This document shows, piece by piece, positions 9,655 through 22,794 of a DNA stretch of 64,000 nt (the first letter of the stretch is position 1; each line of letters opens with the position of its first letter). The position numbers were made by a program, and so were the translations under genes. The notes under the pieces are model-generated. The model was not told the origin of the DNA. It was given only the letters and a program-made list of their open reading frames with translations, and searched no databases. This stretch comes from Stenotrophomonas sp. MYb238 (GTDB taxonomy: Bacteria; Pseudomonadota; Gammaproteobacteria; Xanthomonadales; Xanthomonadaceae): NCBI RefSeq assembly GCF_009496535.1, contig NZ_WIDL01000003.1:142312-206311 (forward strand), read 5' to 3'.

Positions 9655-10470
9655 TCACCACTTGAACAGCACCAGGCTGATCGCCAGCGTCGCCATGCCG
9701 GTCACCAGCCCGTAGACCGTCTCGTGGCCCTTGGCGTAGCGCTTGGCCGCCGGCAGCAGTTCGTCCAGGGCCAGGAACACCATCACCCCGGCGATCATCC
9801 CGAACACGATGCCGAAGGTCGTGTGCGAGAGCGAGCCGGCGAGGGCGAGGTAGCCCAGCGCCGCGCCCACCGGTTCGGCGAGCCCGGACAGCAGGCTCGC
9901 GGTGAAGGCGTAGAACTTGTTGTTGGTGGCGAAATACACCGGTACCGCGATGGCGATGCCCTCCGGGATGTTGTGGATGGCAATGGCGAAGGCCAGCGGC
10001 ATGCCCACCGACGGGCTTTCCAGCGTGGCGAAGAACGTCGCCAGGCCTTCCGGGAAATTGTGCGCGGTGATCGCCACCGCGGTCAGCAGCCCGACGCGGC
10101 GGATGTAGCCGCGGTTGTCGGCGCGGAACAGCGGGTCCTGCTTGTCCAGGCTCTCGTGCGGGTTGGGGATCAGATGGTCGATGGCGACGATCAGCAGCAT
10201 GCCGGCGAGGAAGGACAGCGTGCCGTACGTGAAGCCCAGCCGGTCGCCATGCGCCAGCGCGAATGCCGCGACCGACTTGTTCAGGATTTCCGACAGCGAC
10301 ACGTAGACCATCGCACCGCCGGCGAAGGCCAGTCCAAAGGCCAGCAGGCGCGGGTCCGGCCGCCGCGAGAACAGCACCATCACGCTGCCGATGGCGGTGG
10401 CCAGGCCGGCGGCGAGCGTCAGCGCGAACGCGATCCACAGGTTGTCGGTCGGGATCGCTGTCATGGGCAT
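9655..10470 (-). CDS. zupT: ZIP-family divalent metal transporter ZupT
   Basis: ZupT imports zinc and other divalent cations across the inner membrane. The 271-aa protein is almost entirely membrane-spanning (about eight segments) and has the two ZIP signature helices that form the binuclear metal site: ITAHNFPEGLATF and IAIHNIPEGIAIA. The cytoplasmic loop reads HLIPNPHESLDKQDP. Length fits bacterial ZupT (about 260-270). The start MPMTAIPTDN at 10470 is plausible; an ATG two codons later is equally possible. It converges on rluC across the REP-like palindrome. Confidence 0.93.
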   Translation of the reverse strand: MPMTAIPTDNLWIAFALTLAAGLATAIGSVMVLFSRRPDPRLLAFGLAFAGGAMVYVSLSEILNKSVAAFALAHGDRLGFTYGTLSFLAGMLLIVAIDHLIPNPHESLDKQDPLFRADNRGYIRRVGLLTAVAITAHNFPEGLATFFATLESPSVGMPLAFAIAIHNIPEGIAIAVPVYFATNNKFYAFTASLLSGLAEPVGAALGYLALAGSLSHTTFGIVFGMIAGVMVFLALDELLPAAKRYAKGHETVYGLVTGMATLAISLVLFKW

Positions 10471-10495
10471 CGTGCGGCCGTAGGCAAAGGGAGGC

Positions 10496-10909
10496 TCAAC
10501 CGCCGCGCCGCATCCGCTCCTCGATGGCGAAGCAGCTGTCCGGCTTCGGCTCCGGCGGGTTGAAGCTCACCGGCACCTGGATGGTGGTCGGCACCGGCTG
10601 GCCGTTGCGGGTGGCCGCCTTGAACTTCCATTCGCGCACGCGCCGGATCGCCGAATCGTCCAGCTGGCTGTTGCCGCTGCTGGTGAGCAGCGCGACGTCG
10701 GTGGGCGTGCCCTGCGGGCCGACCACGACCTTGAGCACGCTCTGCCCGCCCACGCCGCCGCAGGCCAGCTCGACGGGATAGTCCGGTGGCGGCGTCTGCA
10801 CCGCGGCCACTTCGGTGGGGGCGATCGCCGGCGCCGCCGGTCCGGACGGGCTGCAGGCGGCGAGCGCTGCGACGGTGGCGAGGGAGCCCAGCAGGAGATG
10901 CGCTTTCAT
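10496..10909 (-). CDS. Lipoprotein with TonB C-terminal-like domain
   Basis: A 137-aa predicted lipoprotein: signal MKAHLLLGSLATVAALAACSPSG with lipobox LAAC, then a short Pro/Ala linker and a domain resembling the TonB C-terminus (PPDYPVELACGGVGGQSVLKVVVGPQGTPTDVALLTSSGNSQLDDSAIRRVREWKFKAA, split here only for description). The pattern YP...G.G.V.L...V...G.....V..SSG...LD..A...V..W.F is typical of TonB-C domains. A stand-alone outer-membrane-anchored copy cannot transduce energy as TonB does, so its role is unknown. It starts one base after the phhB stop, so the two are co-transcribed. Confidence 0.8.
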   Translation of the reverse strand: MKAHLLLGSLATVAALAACSPSGPAAPAIAPTEVAAVQTPPPDYPVELACGGVGGQSVLKVVVGPQGTPTDVALLTSSGNSQLDDSAIRRVREWKFKAATRNGQPVPTTIQVPVSFNPPEPKPDSCFAIEERMRRGG

Positions 10910-10910
10910 G

Positions 10911-11255
10911 TCATTGCTCCACGAGTGCGGATGCCTTGGCGGCACAGATGAAATCGTTCTCGCTCAGGCCGCCCACGTCATGGGTGGAGAAGCGGACGGT
11001 CGCGCGGTCGTAATGGACGCCCAGGTCGGGGTGGTGGTCCTCGCGGTGGGCGATCCAGGCCAGGGCGTTCACGAACGCCATGGTGCCGTGGTAGTTGTCG
11101 AAGCGGAACGTACGGACCAGCGCATGGCCGTCCTCGGCCAGCTCCCAGCCCGGGACCTGCGGCAGTAGTTCGGCCAGGCGGGCATCGCCGAGCCGGTGCT
11201 CGCTGCCCTTGCGGGCAATGCAGTGCGCCTGCACCAGCGGGATCAGATCGGCCAT
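10911..11255 (-). CDS. phhB: Pterin-4a-carbinolamine dehydratase
   Basis: PhhB/PCD dehydrates 4a-hydroxytetrahydrobiopterin and regenerates the pterin cofactor of phenylalanine hydroxylase. The 114-aa protein has the family core: [33 protein letters not shown] followed by the active-site histidine motif [13 protein letters not shown] and [16 protein letters not shown] (pieces separated here). ATG 11255 has a GGAG site 8 bases upstream. The downstream TonB-C lipoprotein begins one base after the stop. No phenylalanine hydroxylase gene is in this window. The gene is divergent from nfuA. Confidence 0.93.
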   Translation of the reverse strand: MADLIPLVQAHCIARKGSEHRLGDARLAELLPQVPGWELAEDGHALVRTFRFDNYHGTMAFVNALAWIAHREDHHPDLGVHYDRATVRFSTHDVGGLSENDFICAAKASALVEQ

Positions 11256-11332
11256 GGGGTATCTCCGTCTACAGGGGGTGAACGGCCTGGCGCGTGGAAT
11301 CTGTGTCCCATCAGCAGCAGCCAAGACACGGC

Positions 11333-11338
11333 TAGAAT
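11333..11338 (+). promoter_or_regulatory. -10 box of nfuA (TAGAAT)
   Basis: TAGAAT ends 6 bases before the nfuA ATG, so the transcript is predicted to be leaderless or nearly so. No obvious ribosome-binding site lies between the box and the ATG. Confidence 0.5.
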
Positions 11339-11344
11339 ACCCGC

Positions 11345-11944
11345 ATGATCCAGATTTCAGATACCGCGCAGACCCATTTCCGCAAGCTGATCGAACGCGA
11401 GGCCGTGCCCGGCATGGGCGTGCGCCTGAGCGCGGTCGAGCCGGGTACGCCGCGCGCCGACGCACGCCTGGAGTTCGCCGAGCCGGCCGACCTGCTCGGC
11501 GACGAATGGGCGGTGGACTGCGACGGTTTCACGCTCTACGTGTCGGCCACCAGCGTGGCGTGGCTGGAAGGCGCCGAGATCGACTACATCACCCAGGCGG
11601 CCGGCACCCAGCAGCTGACCATCAAGGCGCCCAGGATCAAGGGCGAGGCGCCCGGCGAGGCGGCGTCGATGGTCGAGCGCGTGCACTGGGTCGTGGAGAA
11701 CGAGATCAACCCGCAGCTGGCCTCCCACGGCGGCCGCGTGGCGGTGCAGGAAGTGTCCGCCGACGGCGTGGTGCTGCTGCGTTTCGGCGGCGGCTGCCAC
11801 GGCTGCGGCATGGCCGACGTGACCTTGAAGCAGGGGATCGAGAAGACCTTGATGGCCCGGGTGCCCGGCGTGACCGCCGTGCGCGACGCGACCGACCACA
11901 GCAGTGGCCAGGCGCCCTACATCCCGCGCGACGGCGCGGGCTGA
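11345..11944 (+). CDS. nfuA: Fe-S biogenesis protein NfuA
   Basis: NfuA is a [4Fe-4S] carrier that delivers clusters to apoproteins, especially under oxidative stress or iron limitation. The 199-aa protein has the usual two parts: an N-terminal degenerate A-type scaffold domain ([16 protein letters not shown] ... [25 protein letters not shown]) without the cluster cysteines, and a C-terminal Nfu domain ([20 protein letters not shown]) with the essential CxxC, Cys151 and Cys154 in [19 protein letters not shown]. Length matches E. coli NfuA (191 aa). A TAGAAT box lies just upstream. Confidence 0.95.
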   Translation: MIQISDTAQTHFRKLIEREAVPGMGVRLSAVEPGTPRADARLEFAEPADLLGDEWAVDCDGFTLYVSATSVAWLEGAEIDYITQAAGTQQLTIKAPRIKGEAPGEAASMVERVHWVVENEINPQLASHGGRVAVQEVSADGVVLLRFGGGCHGCGMADVTLKQGIEKTLMARVPGVTAVRDATDHSSGQAPYIPRDGAG

Positions 11945-11956
11945 GCGGACCGCCGC

Positions 11957-13735
11957 GTGCCGGTGACGTCGGTTGCCGACCTGATCGAGCTGCTGGCTGC
12001 CCGGCGCAAGGCCAGCATCCTGCACGATCGCCGCACCGGTTTTCCCTATAGCTGGAGCGCGTGGCTGCGCGGCTGGTCGCCGGCCAAGGGCATGGCGTTC
12101 GCCGGTGCGGAGGCGGCCGCGGCGGCGCCGCCCTGGACGGGTCCGCGTTCCCGCGGCAACGGCCCGGGCCTGTCGTTCCGGCAGGCGCTGCTGCACCTGT
12201 TCCGCTGGGCGGGCGACGATCCGCCGCCGCAGGACCAGCGCGGCGTGCGCTGGTTCTCCGCGCTGTGCAGCGTTGCCCTGCACCTGTTGTTCGCCGTGCT
12301 GCTGGTCTGGGTGGCGCTGGTGCGCAGCAACGTGCCCGAGCCCGGCGCGGAGGACGGCGAGCGCGTGCAGGTGGAATACATAGGCCGCGGCACGCCGCAG
12401 GACGAAGGCGGCGGTGCGCCGCAGGCCGCCGGCGCGCAGTCGCCCGCGGCTCGTTCGGCCGGTGCGCCGGCCAGCGAGGGCGGTACGGCCGCGGCCCCGG
12501 CCGCCGCTTCGCCGCCGCAGCAGTCGCAACCCACGCCGCCGTCACCGCAGGAAAGCGTGGCGGAGGCGGAGGCAGCCGCAACGCCGGTGGACATGTCCCG
12601 GCCGGCACCGGATACGGCGGCCGAACAACCGCTGCAGGTCACCGAGGTGGCGCGGCCCACCGGCGATTTCGTGCTGCCGCCGCCCACCGTGGAAGCGCCG
12701 GCGATACGGACCAGCGAGCCGCAGGTTCGCGAGCGCACGGTCGCGGCGGTGACGGAGCGGCCGACGCCGGTCCGTGCCTTGCCGGCGCGCGAGGTCACGG
12801 CGGTGGAAGCGGCGATGCCGCAGGTGCAGGTGCGCGAGCGACGCATCGAGACCGCGCCCACCCAGCCGGTGACGATGGCGCAGGTGCGTCCGCGCGCGGC
12901 GGACGTGCGCCTGGAAAACGCCGAACCGACCGTACGCGAACGGCAGGTCGCCATCGCGCCACGCCAGGACGTGGCGATGGCGACGGTGCGCGCGCGCGAA
13001 AGCGGCGTGCAGCTAAAGCCGGTGGAAGTGGCCATGCGCGAACGGCCGGTGCCGGGCGTCGCCGATGCGCGGCCGGCGGCCACGGCCGGTTCCATGGCGG
13101 CCGCGGAGAGTGCGCGCGGCGGCGATGTGCAGGCGCTGGCTGCCGCCACCGGAGGCGGGCAGGGCGCGGCTGCTTCGCCACGATCCGGCACCAGCACCGG
13201 TGCCGGGCCGCGGCCGCAGGACCGCAGCGGCGGCTGGGCCGCGCCGGCGCGCGCCGACGATTGGGGTGCGTCGCAGCGGCAGGCGGACGGAGGCGCCGGC
13301 GCCGTGTCCGACCAGGGGCAGGGTCTGTTCAACGCCGACGGCAGCGTGCGCCTTGCCGACGGCGGCGATCGTGGCGCGGCATCGGGCGCGCGCGGTGCGC
13401 CGGGCGGCGAGTCGGACACCTGGAGCCGCGAGCAGATCGACCGCGCCGGCACTTGGCTCAAGCGTCCGCCCTACGAACACGCGCCCACCTCGTTCGACAA
13501 ATACTGGTTGCCCAACGAATCGCTGCTGGCCGAGTGGGTGCGCAAGGGCATCAAGAGCATCGAGATCCCGATTCCCGGCAGCGAGAACCGCATCTCCTGC
13601 GTGATTTCCATCCTGCAGTTCGGCGGTGGTTGCGGCCTGAACAACCCCAACATGCAGGACCAGCCGGCCAGTGCGCGGCCGCCGCCGGACATCCCGTTCA
13701 AGAAGGAACTGCAGGACGACAACGGCAGCCGTTGA
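11957..13735 (+). CDS. Repetitive single-pass membrane protein (function unknown)
   Basis: I do not recognise a characterised function. The 592-aa protein, from a GTG 12 bases after nfuA, has a cytoplasmic N-terminus of ~95 residues, one strong transmembrane helix (about 98-120: FSALCSVALHLLFAVLLVWV), a long Ala/Pro/Glu-rich region, and a block (about 245-365) of degenerate ~35-residue units built on VRER/VRAR, such as QVRERTVAAVTERP, QVRERRIETAPTQP, TVRERQVAIAPRQD and AMRERPVPGV. A Gly/Ala-rich linker and a compact conserved-looking C-terminal domain follow (KRPPYEHAPTSFDKYW ... ISCVISILQFGGGCGLNNPN), with paired cysteines. Similar proteins are annotated 'transmembrane repetitive protein' in Xanthomonadaceae. 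A TonB-like architecture (helix plus extended periplasmic region) is an inference only. Confidence 0.7.
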   Translation: MPVTSVADLIELLAARRKASILHDRRTGFPYSWSAWLRGWSPAKGMAFAGAEAAAAAPPWTGPRSRGNGPGLSFRQALLHLFRWAGDDPPPQDQRGVRWFSALCSVALHLLFAVLLVWVALVRSNVPEPGAEDGERVQVEYIGRGTPQDEGGGAPQAAGAQSPAARSAGAPASEGGTAAAPAAASPPQQSQPTPPSPQESVAEAEAAATPVDMSRPAPDTAAEQPLQVTEVARPTGDFVLPPPTVEAPAIRTSEPQVRERTVAAVTERPTPVRALPAREVTAVEAAMPQVQVRERRIETAPTQPVTMAQVRPRAADVRLENAEPTVRERQVAIAPRQDVAMATVRARESGVQLKPVEVAMRERPVPGVADARPAATAGSMAAAESARGGDVQALAAATGGGQGAAASPRSGTSTGAGPRPQDRSGGWAAPARADDWGASQRQADGGAGAVSDQGQGLFNADGSVRLADGGDRGAASGARGAPGGESDTWSREQIDRAGTWLKRPPYEHAPTSFDKYWLPNESLLAEWVRKGIKSIEIPIPGSENRISCVISILQFGGGCGLNNPNMQDQPASARPPPDIPFKKELQDDNGSR

Positions 13736-14003
13736 GCGGCGCCGCATCCGGGCGCGGAAGCTGGCGGTCGGGGCGGATTCCCGGGGATTCCTGTCCATGC
13801 AGGACGCGCGCTACGCGCGGCACATGCAATGCGCGATGGCCCCGCTCGATACCGCAGCGCCGATCAATGCCGGATCGGTCCTGGGCATGTCGGGAGGTGC
13901 GGACGAAAAGGAATCCGGCAAGCTCCGCCAGCCGGCAGATCGAGGAGGCGGCCGCGAGCTTCGGAGCGATGGCGCCGGCACGGGGCGTGCCGGCGCGCGC
14001 GGG

Positions 14004-14465
14004 TTACTTGAGGCCGTGCAGGTCGCGCAGCTGGCTGGGGCGCGAACCGAAGTAGGCGGCCAGGTCGGAAATGTCCTGGTCGCTGAGGTCGGCGGCCTGC
14101 GGCGACATCAGCATGTGCTCGCGGTCGCCGCTGCGATAGGCCTGCAGGGCGTGGGCGAGGTAGTCGCCGTACTGGCCGCCGAGCCGGGGATAGCTGGGAT
14201 CGATCGGGGCGTTGCCATCGGCGCCGTGGCAGTCGATGCAACTCTGGCCGGTGGCCTTGCCCTTGTTGTTGGCCAGCTGCTCGCCGGCGGCGATGCGCCC
14301 CTGCGGCAGGCCGGCCGAAGAACTGGAACCATGTTCGCCGCTGGCATGGCCAGGATCGGCGGCGGACCTGCCGGTGGACTCCACCTCCGACTGCGTGCAG
14401 GCAGCCAGGGCGCAGGCGGCGGACAGTGCGATGGCGAGACGCGAAGCGTGCTTGGCTTTCGACAT
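14004..14465 (-). CDS. Monohaem cytochrome c, lipoprotein-type
   Basis: A 153-aa exported class I cytochrome c. The N-terminus has a signal with a lipobox-like LAACT, so it may be anchored to a membrane. After a Ser/Gly-rich linker the haem site CIDCHG (CxxCH) appears, and the region LMSPQAADLSDQDISDLAAYFGSRP supplies the axial Met (HMLMSP) and the C-terminal helix typical of cytochromes c4/c5/c553. It starts 7 bases after the stop of the next cytochrome gene and is clearly its operon partner. The electron donor and acceptor are unknown. Confidence 0.88.
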   Translation of the reverse strand: MSKAKHASRLAIALSAACALAACTQSEVESTGRSAADPGHASGEHGSSSSAGLPQGRIAAGEQLANNKGKATGQSCIDCHGADGNAPIDPSYPRLGGQYGDYLAHALQAYRSGDREHMLMSPQAADLSDQDISDLAAYFGSRPSQLRDLHGLK

Positions 14466-14472
14466 GGGCTGC

Positions 14473-14847
14473 TTACTTGAGAGTGGACAGGTAGGCGGAG
14501 AGATCAGCGATTTCCTGCGTGCTGAAGCTCATCGATTGCGCCTGCATGGTCGGATGCCTGCGCTTGCCTTCGCGGTATTCGGTCAACGCCTGGGTCAGGT
14601 ACTGCGCCGACTGCCCGCCGATCTTCGGGACGCGGTAGCTCGGGTAGGCGTTCTTGTAGCCGGTGATGCCGTGGCAGCCCTGGCAGGTATAGGCCAGGGT
14701 ACGGCCGGCTTCGGCATTGCCCGTGGTGGCGGGCGACGCCGCGGCGGCGGGAGCGGAAGGTTCAGACTGCTGCGGGTCTTGGGCGGCGGCCCCGAACGGC
14801 AGGGCGAAAGCCAGGGCGAGACATACGGCAAACGGCTGCGAGCGCAT
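14473..14847 (-). CDS. Periplasmic monohaem cytochrome c (c4/c5-like)
   Basis: A 124-aa cytochrome c with a cleavable signal (MRSQPFAVCLALAFALPFG, cut after GAAA), haem motif CQGCHG, and the distal segment MQAQSMSFSTQEIADLSAYLSTLK, which carries the candidate Met ligand and terminal helix. Together with the following monohaem gene, it resembles the two halves of dihaem cytochrome c4 encoded separately. ATG 14847 is chosen over upstream ATGs because it starts the signal peptide and has AAGGAAA just before it. Both genes are likely electron carriers to a terminal oxidase. Confidence 0.88.
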   Translation of the reverse strand: MRSQPFAVCLALAFALPFGAAAQDPQQSEPSAPAAAASPATTGNAEAGRTLAYTCQGCHGITGYKNAYPSYRVPKIGGQSAQYLTQALTEYREGKRRHPTMQAQSMSFSTQEIADLSAYLSTLK

Positions 14848-15051
14848 GGTTTCCTTGTCCGGTATGCGGGTCTGTTCGTTCCGCCGTAGGGACACGGAAC
14901 GGCCCGAGTATAGCCCGCGCATTCACCGGTTCGGAACCATTCATGAATGCTGCGATGCCGCATGCGTGCATGACCTTTGGGGCATGGTGTCGCCGTGGGG
15001 TGGTGCAATACTTTGCTACAACACCAGCCACTGCATCCCCAGGGACCCACG

Positions 15052-16184
15052 ATGTCGCGACTCCTCACTCCGTACGGCCGCACCGGAAGCTGCGCCGCCG
15101 CTCTGCTCGTCACCACGGTGTTGCTGCTTGGAGGTTGCAAGGCAGGCGGCGAGGAGGCCAAGGACAAGCCCAAGGAAGAGCAGAAGGCCAGCGACGCCGT
15201 CCCGGTCGAGGTGGCCAAGGCGGCGCACCGCGCCATCGCCGCCAGCTACACCGGTACCGCGTCGCTGGAAGCGCGCGCCGAATCCCAGGTGGTGGCCAAG
15301 ACCTCGGGCGTCGCCCTGGCGGTGCTGGTCGAGGAGGGCCAGCACGTGCGCGCCGGCCAGCCGCTGGTGCGCCTGGATCCGGACCGCGCGCGCCTGGCCG
15401 TGGCGCAGAGCGAGGCGCAGATGCGCAAGCTGGAGAACAGCTACCAGCGTGCGCAGAAGCTGGTCCACCAGCAGCTGGTCAGCGCCGCCGACGTGGACCA
15501 GCTGCGCTTCGACCTGGAGAACGCGCGCGCCCAGTACCGGATGGCGACGCTGGAACTGTCCTACACCACGGTGGTGGCGCCCATCTCCGGCGTGGTCGCT
15601 TCGCGCGACATCAAGCCGGGCAACTTCGTGCAGATCAACTCGCCCATCATCCGCATCGTCGATGCCGGCAAGCTGGAGGCCACGCTCAACGTGCCCGAGC
15701 GCGAGATCGCCAAGCTCAAGCCCGGGCAGGCGGTGGAACTGGTGGCCGACGCCCTGCCGGGGCGCAGGTTCGCCGGCGTGGTGGACCGCGTGTCGCCGGT
15801 GGTGGACACCGGCACCGGCACCTTCCGCGTGGTGACCGCGTTCTCCGGCGAAGGCGACCTGCAGCCGGGCATGTTCGGGCGCCTGGGCATCAACTACGAC
15901 CAGCGCGCCGATGCGCTGGTGGTGCCGCGCACCGCGCTGCTGGAAGACGGCGGCGAGCCGGCCGTGTACGTGGTGCGCGACGGCAAGGCGCTGCGCACCC
16001 AGCTCAAGCTCGGTTATGACGAGGCCGGCTGGGTCGAGGTGCGCGAGGGCCTGAAGGCGGGCGACGAAGTGGTCGTGGCCGGCAAGGCGGCGCTGCGCGA
16101 GGGCAGCGCGGTGCAGGTGATCGGCAAGGAGAAGGCGGTCGCCTCGGCCGCCGCCAAGGCGCCGGCCGCCCAGGCGGCCAAGCA

Positions 16185-16188
<4 letters not shown>
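15052..16188 (+). CDS. RND efflux periplasmic adaptor (membrane fusion lipoprotein)
   Basis: This 378-aa AcrA/MdtA-type adaptor links an inner-membrane RND pump to an outer-membrane channel. It has a lipoprotein signal (VLLLGGCKAG), a lipoyl/barrel-sandwich domain (SQVVAKTSGVALAVLVEEGQHV), a short alpha-helical hairpin (MRKLENSYQRAQKLVHQQLVSAADVD), the second lipoyl half (TTVVAPISGVVASRDIKPGNFV), a beta-barrel and a membrane-proximal domain (LVVPRTALLEDGGEPAVYVV). ATG 15052 begins the signal and is preferred over a further-upstream in-frame start at 14977. The stop overlaps the next permease by 4 bases (ATGA). No outer-membrane factor gene follows, so a TolC-like protein from elsewhere must serve. 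Confidence 0.92.
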
Positions 16189-19655
<3,467 letters not shown>

Positions 19656-19660
19656 TCCGG

Positions 19661-22600
19661 ATGAACATCACCGAGCTGTCCATCCGCCGCCCGGTCACCA
19701 CGATCATGCTGTTCGTGTCGATGGTGGTGATCGGCCTGATCGCCGCGTTCAAGCTGCCGCTGGAATCCGAGCCGGAAGCATCGATCCCGTTCTTCTTCGT
19801 GTCGCTGCCGTATCCCGGCTCGACCCCGGAGGAAGTGGAACGCAACCTGCTGCGGCCGGTCGAGGAAGCCATCGCCACGATGCCCGGCATCAAGTCGATG
19901 AACGCCCGTGCCAACGCCGAGGGCGGGCAGATCCAGGTCGAGTTCAGCGACTGGAACCGCGACATCGCCATGGCCGCGTCCGAGGCGCGCGAGCGCATCG
20001 ACGCGGTGCGTGACCAGCTGCCGGACGACTTCCGGCGCTATTACGTGCAGCGCTGGAGCACCAGCGACCAGGAAGCGATCAGCCTGCGCCTGAACAGCAA
20101 GGAAGACCTGACCGCGCGCGCGGGCATGATCGAGCGCACCATCAAGCAGCGCCTGGAGCGGCTGCCCGGCGTCGCCCGCGTCGAGGTGGAGGGCGTGGCC
20201 AAGCAGGAAGTGCTGGTGGCGCTGGACAAGGACCGCATCAGCGCCCACGGCGTGGCGCTCAACGAACTGGTGCAGAAGCTGCAGGCGGCCAACTTCGCGG
20301 TCTCCGCCGGGCAGATCACCGAGGAGGGCCGCCGCCTGCGCGTGCAGCCCCGGGGCGAGCTGCAGGAAGTGCAGGAGCTGCGCGACCTGCCGGTCAACAA
20401 CCGCGGCACGCGCCTGTCCGACATTGCCGAGGTCAGCCTGCAGCCGCAGCGCATGAGCTACGTGCGGCGGATGGAAGGCAAGCCCAGCGTCGGCGTGGAC
20501 ATCTACAAGGAGCGTTCGGCCAACCTGGTGGACCTGTCGCGCGCCGTCGGCAGGGAAGTGGAGGCGCTGTCGGACGACCCGGCCCTGCGCGGCATCGACA
20601 TCGAGGTGGCGTGGGACTCGGGCAAGGCGGTGACCAGTTCGCTGCTGGCGCTGGCCGAGGCGGGCGCCATCGGCCTGCTGCTGTCGGTGATCGTGCTGTA
20701 CGCCTTCCTGCGGCACTGGCCGTCGACGCTGATGGTGTCGATGGCGATCCCGATCTGCTTCATCATGACCCTGGGCTTCATGTACTTCACCGGCATCAGC
20801 CTGAACATCATCTCGATGATGGGCCTGCTGCTGGCGGTGGGCATGCTGGTGGACAACGCCGTGGTCGTGGTGGAGAGCATCTACCAGGAGCGTGAGAAGT
20901 ATCCCGGGCAGCCGGCGATGGCCTCCATCATTGGTACCCGCCACGTCGCCATCGCGCTGTCGGCCGGCACCCTGTGCCACTGCGTGGTGTTCCTGCCGAT
21001 GATGTTCGGCGAGAAGAACATCATCACCATCTACCTGTCGCAGCTGGCGGTGACCATCTCGGTCTCGCTGCTGGCCTCCTGGCTGGTGGCGGTAAGTCTG
21101 ATCCCGATGCTGTCGGCGCGGATGAAGACCCCGCCGGCGTTGAAGTCGCCGCTGATCGGCCGCCTGCAGGAGCGCTATGCCCGGGTGCTGCGCTGGACCC
21201 TGCTCAACCGCGGCTGGAGCGTGGCCGGCATCGTGCTGGTGTCGCTGGTCAGCGTCTGGCCGATGACCCACACCACCGGCGGCGGGGACAACAACAAGCC
21301 GGATGAGATCAACATCTTCTACCAGTGGAAGGGCGCCTATTCCAAGGAGGAGATGGGCAAGGAAGTGCAGCGGGTGGAGGATTTCGTCAACGCCAACCGC
21401 GAGCGGTTCAAGATCAAGCGCGTCTACAGCCGCTATGCCGAGCAGGGCTGGGCGCAGACCCGCCTGTACCTGGGCATCGACGACCGCGAGCAGAGCAAGA
21501 AGATCGAGGAGGAGGTGCGCAAGGGACTGCCGCAGTCGGCGCGTGCCAAGATCGGCATCGGCTGGCCCGGCGGCATGGGCAGCGAGGGGCAGGGCCTGCG
21601 CTTCAGCCTGATCGGCGATTCCAGCCAGACCCTGCGCGAGCTGGCCGACGACATCGTGCCGATCCTGGCGCGCGATCCCAACCTGCGCGACGTGCGCGTG
21701 GACATCGGCGACGCCAACGCCGAGCTGGCGGTGAGGGTCAACCGCGAGCGCGCCGCCTCCTACGGCTTCAGCGCGCAGCAGGTGGCGCAGTTCGTCAGCA
21801 TGGCGCTGCGCGGCTCCTCGCTGCGCGACTTCCACCGCGACGATGTCGAGATCCCGGTCAACGTGCGTTTCGCCGGTTCGGAAAGCTACGGCGTGGAGGA
21901 CCTGTCGTCGTTCATGGTGCGCACCGCCGCCGGCAAGGAAGTGCCGCTGCTGGCGATGGTGGACGTGAACGTCAACCCGGCGGCCAGTTCGATCCAGCGC
22001 CTGAACCGGCAGACGATGCTGCGGGTCGAGGCCGGCCTGGCCAAGGACGTGCCGATGGAGGTGGCGCGCAAGTCGGTCGAGGCCGCGCTGGACAAGGTGC
22101 AGTTCCCGCCGGGCTACGGCTACACGTTCGCCGGGGGCAGCTTCAACATCAACTTCGACGGCATGGACCAGATGAAGAACGCCATCGTGATCGCGCTGGT
22201 GCTGATGCTGGTGATCATGGCGGCGGTGTTCGAATCGTTGCTGTTCCCCGCCGCGATCATGTCCTGCGTGCTGTTCTCCATCTTCGGCGTGTACTGGCTG
22301 TTCTGGCTGACCGGCACGGAGATGAACATCATGGCGGTGATCGGCATCCTGGTGCTGATGGGCGTGGTGGTGAACAACGGCATCGTGATGATCGAGCACA
22401 TCAACAACCTGCGCCGACGCGGCGTGGCGCGTACCGATGCGCTGGTGGAAGGCAGCCGCGAACGCCTGCGCCCGATCATGATGACCATGGGCACGGCGAT
22501 CCTGGCGATGATCCCGATCGCGCTGAACACGCAGACCGCCGACGGCATGCCGCCGTACTACCCCATGGCGCGCGCCATCGCCGGCGGCCTGGCGTTTTCC

Positions 22601-22738
22601 ACCGTGGTGAGCCTGCTGTTCCTGCCGACCATCTACGCCATCCTCGACGACCTGCGCATGGGAACCGCCCGGCTGGTGCGCCGGGCGCGCGGCCTGGCGC
22701 CGCTGGAGCCCGTCGCGCCGGCGCCCGCGCAGGAGTGA
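19661..22738 (+). CDS. RND efflux permease 2 (altered proton-relay residues)
   Basis: This 1,025-aa second RND permease is co-transcribed with permease 1 and begins MNITELSIRRPVTTIMLFVSM. It has the usual two-half RND topology, but key charged residues differ: the helix-4 pair is Asp398-Asn399 (VGMLVDNAVVVVES) instead of Asp-Asp, and the helix-10 Lys is Asn905 (VVVNNGIVMIEHINNLRRRG). VDN and VNN variants occur in other RND subfamilies, so the pump is not necessarily dead, but within a heteromeric trimer it could be the non-translocating partner. The long loop HTTGGGDNNKPDEINIFYQWKG begins the second periplasmic domain. Confidence 0.9.
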   Translation: MNITELSIRRPVTTIMLFVSMVVIGLIAAFKLPLESEPEASIPFFFVSLPYPGSTPEEVERNLLRPVEEAIATMPGIKSMNARANAEGGQIQVEFSDWNRDIAMAASEARERIDAVRDQLPDDFRRYYVQRWSTSDQEAISLRLNSKEDLTARAGMIERTIKQRLERLPGVARVEVEGVAKQEVLVALDKDRISAHGVALNELVQKLQAANFAVSAGQITEEGRRLRVQPRGELQEVQELRDLPVNNRGTRLSDIAEVSLQPQRMSYVRRMEGKPSVGVDIYKERSANLVDLSRAVGREVEALSDDPALRGIDIEVAWDSGKAVTSSLLALAEAGAIGLLLSVIVLYAFLRHWPSTLMVSMAIPICFIMTLGFMYFTGISLNIISMMGLLLAVGMLVDNAVVVVESIYQEREKYPGQPAMASIIGTRHVAIALSAGTLCHCVVFLPMMFGEKNIITIYLSQLAVTISVSLLASWLVAVSLIPMLSARMKTPPALKSPLIGRLQERYARVLRWTLLNRGWSVAGIVLVSLVSVWPMTHTTGGGDNNKPDEINIFYQWKGAYSKEEMGKEVQRVEDFVNANRERFKIKRVYSRYAEQGWAQTRLYLGIDDREQSKKIEEEVRKGLPQSARAKIGIGWPGGMGSEGQGLRFSLIGDSSQTLRELADDIVPILARDPNLRDVRVDIGDANAELAVRVNRERAASYGFSAQQVAQFVSMALRGSSLRDFHRDDVEIPVNVRFAGSESYGVEDLSSFMVRTAAGKEVPLLAMVDVNVNPAASSIQRLNRQTMLRVEAGLAKDVPMEVARKSVEAALDKVQFPPGYGYTFAGGSFNINFDGMDQMKNAIVIALVLMLVIMAAVFESLLFPAAIMSCVLFSIFGVYWLFWLTGTEMNIMAVIGILVLMGVVVNNGIVMIEHINNLRRRGVARTDALVEGSRERLRPIMMTMGTAILAMIPIALNTQTADGMPPYYPMARAIAGGLAFSTVVSLLFLPTIYAILDDLRMGTARLVRRARGLAPLEPVAPAPAQE

Positions 22739-22794
22739 CACCGTACCGTTCCCGGCCATCCCGGCAGGGAACGCTCGTCCAGGAGAGAGCGTCG

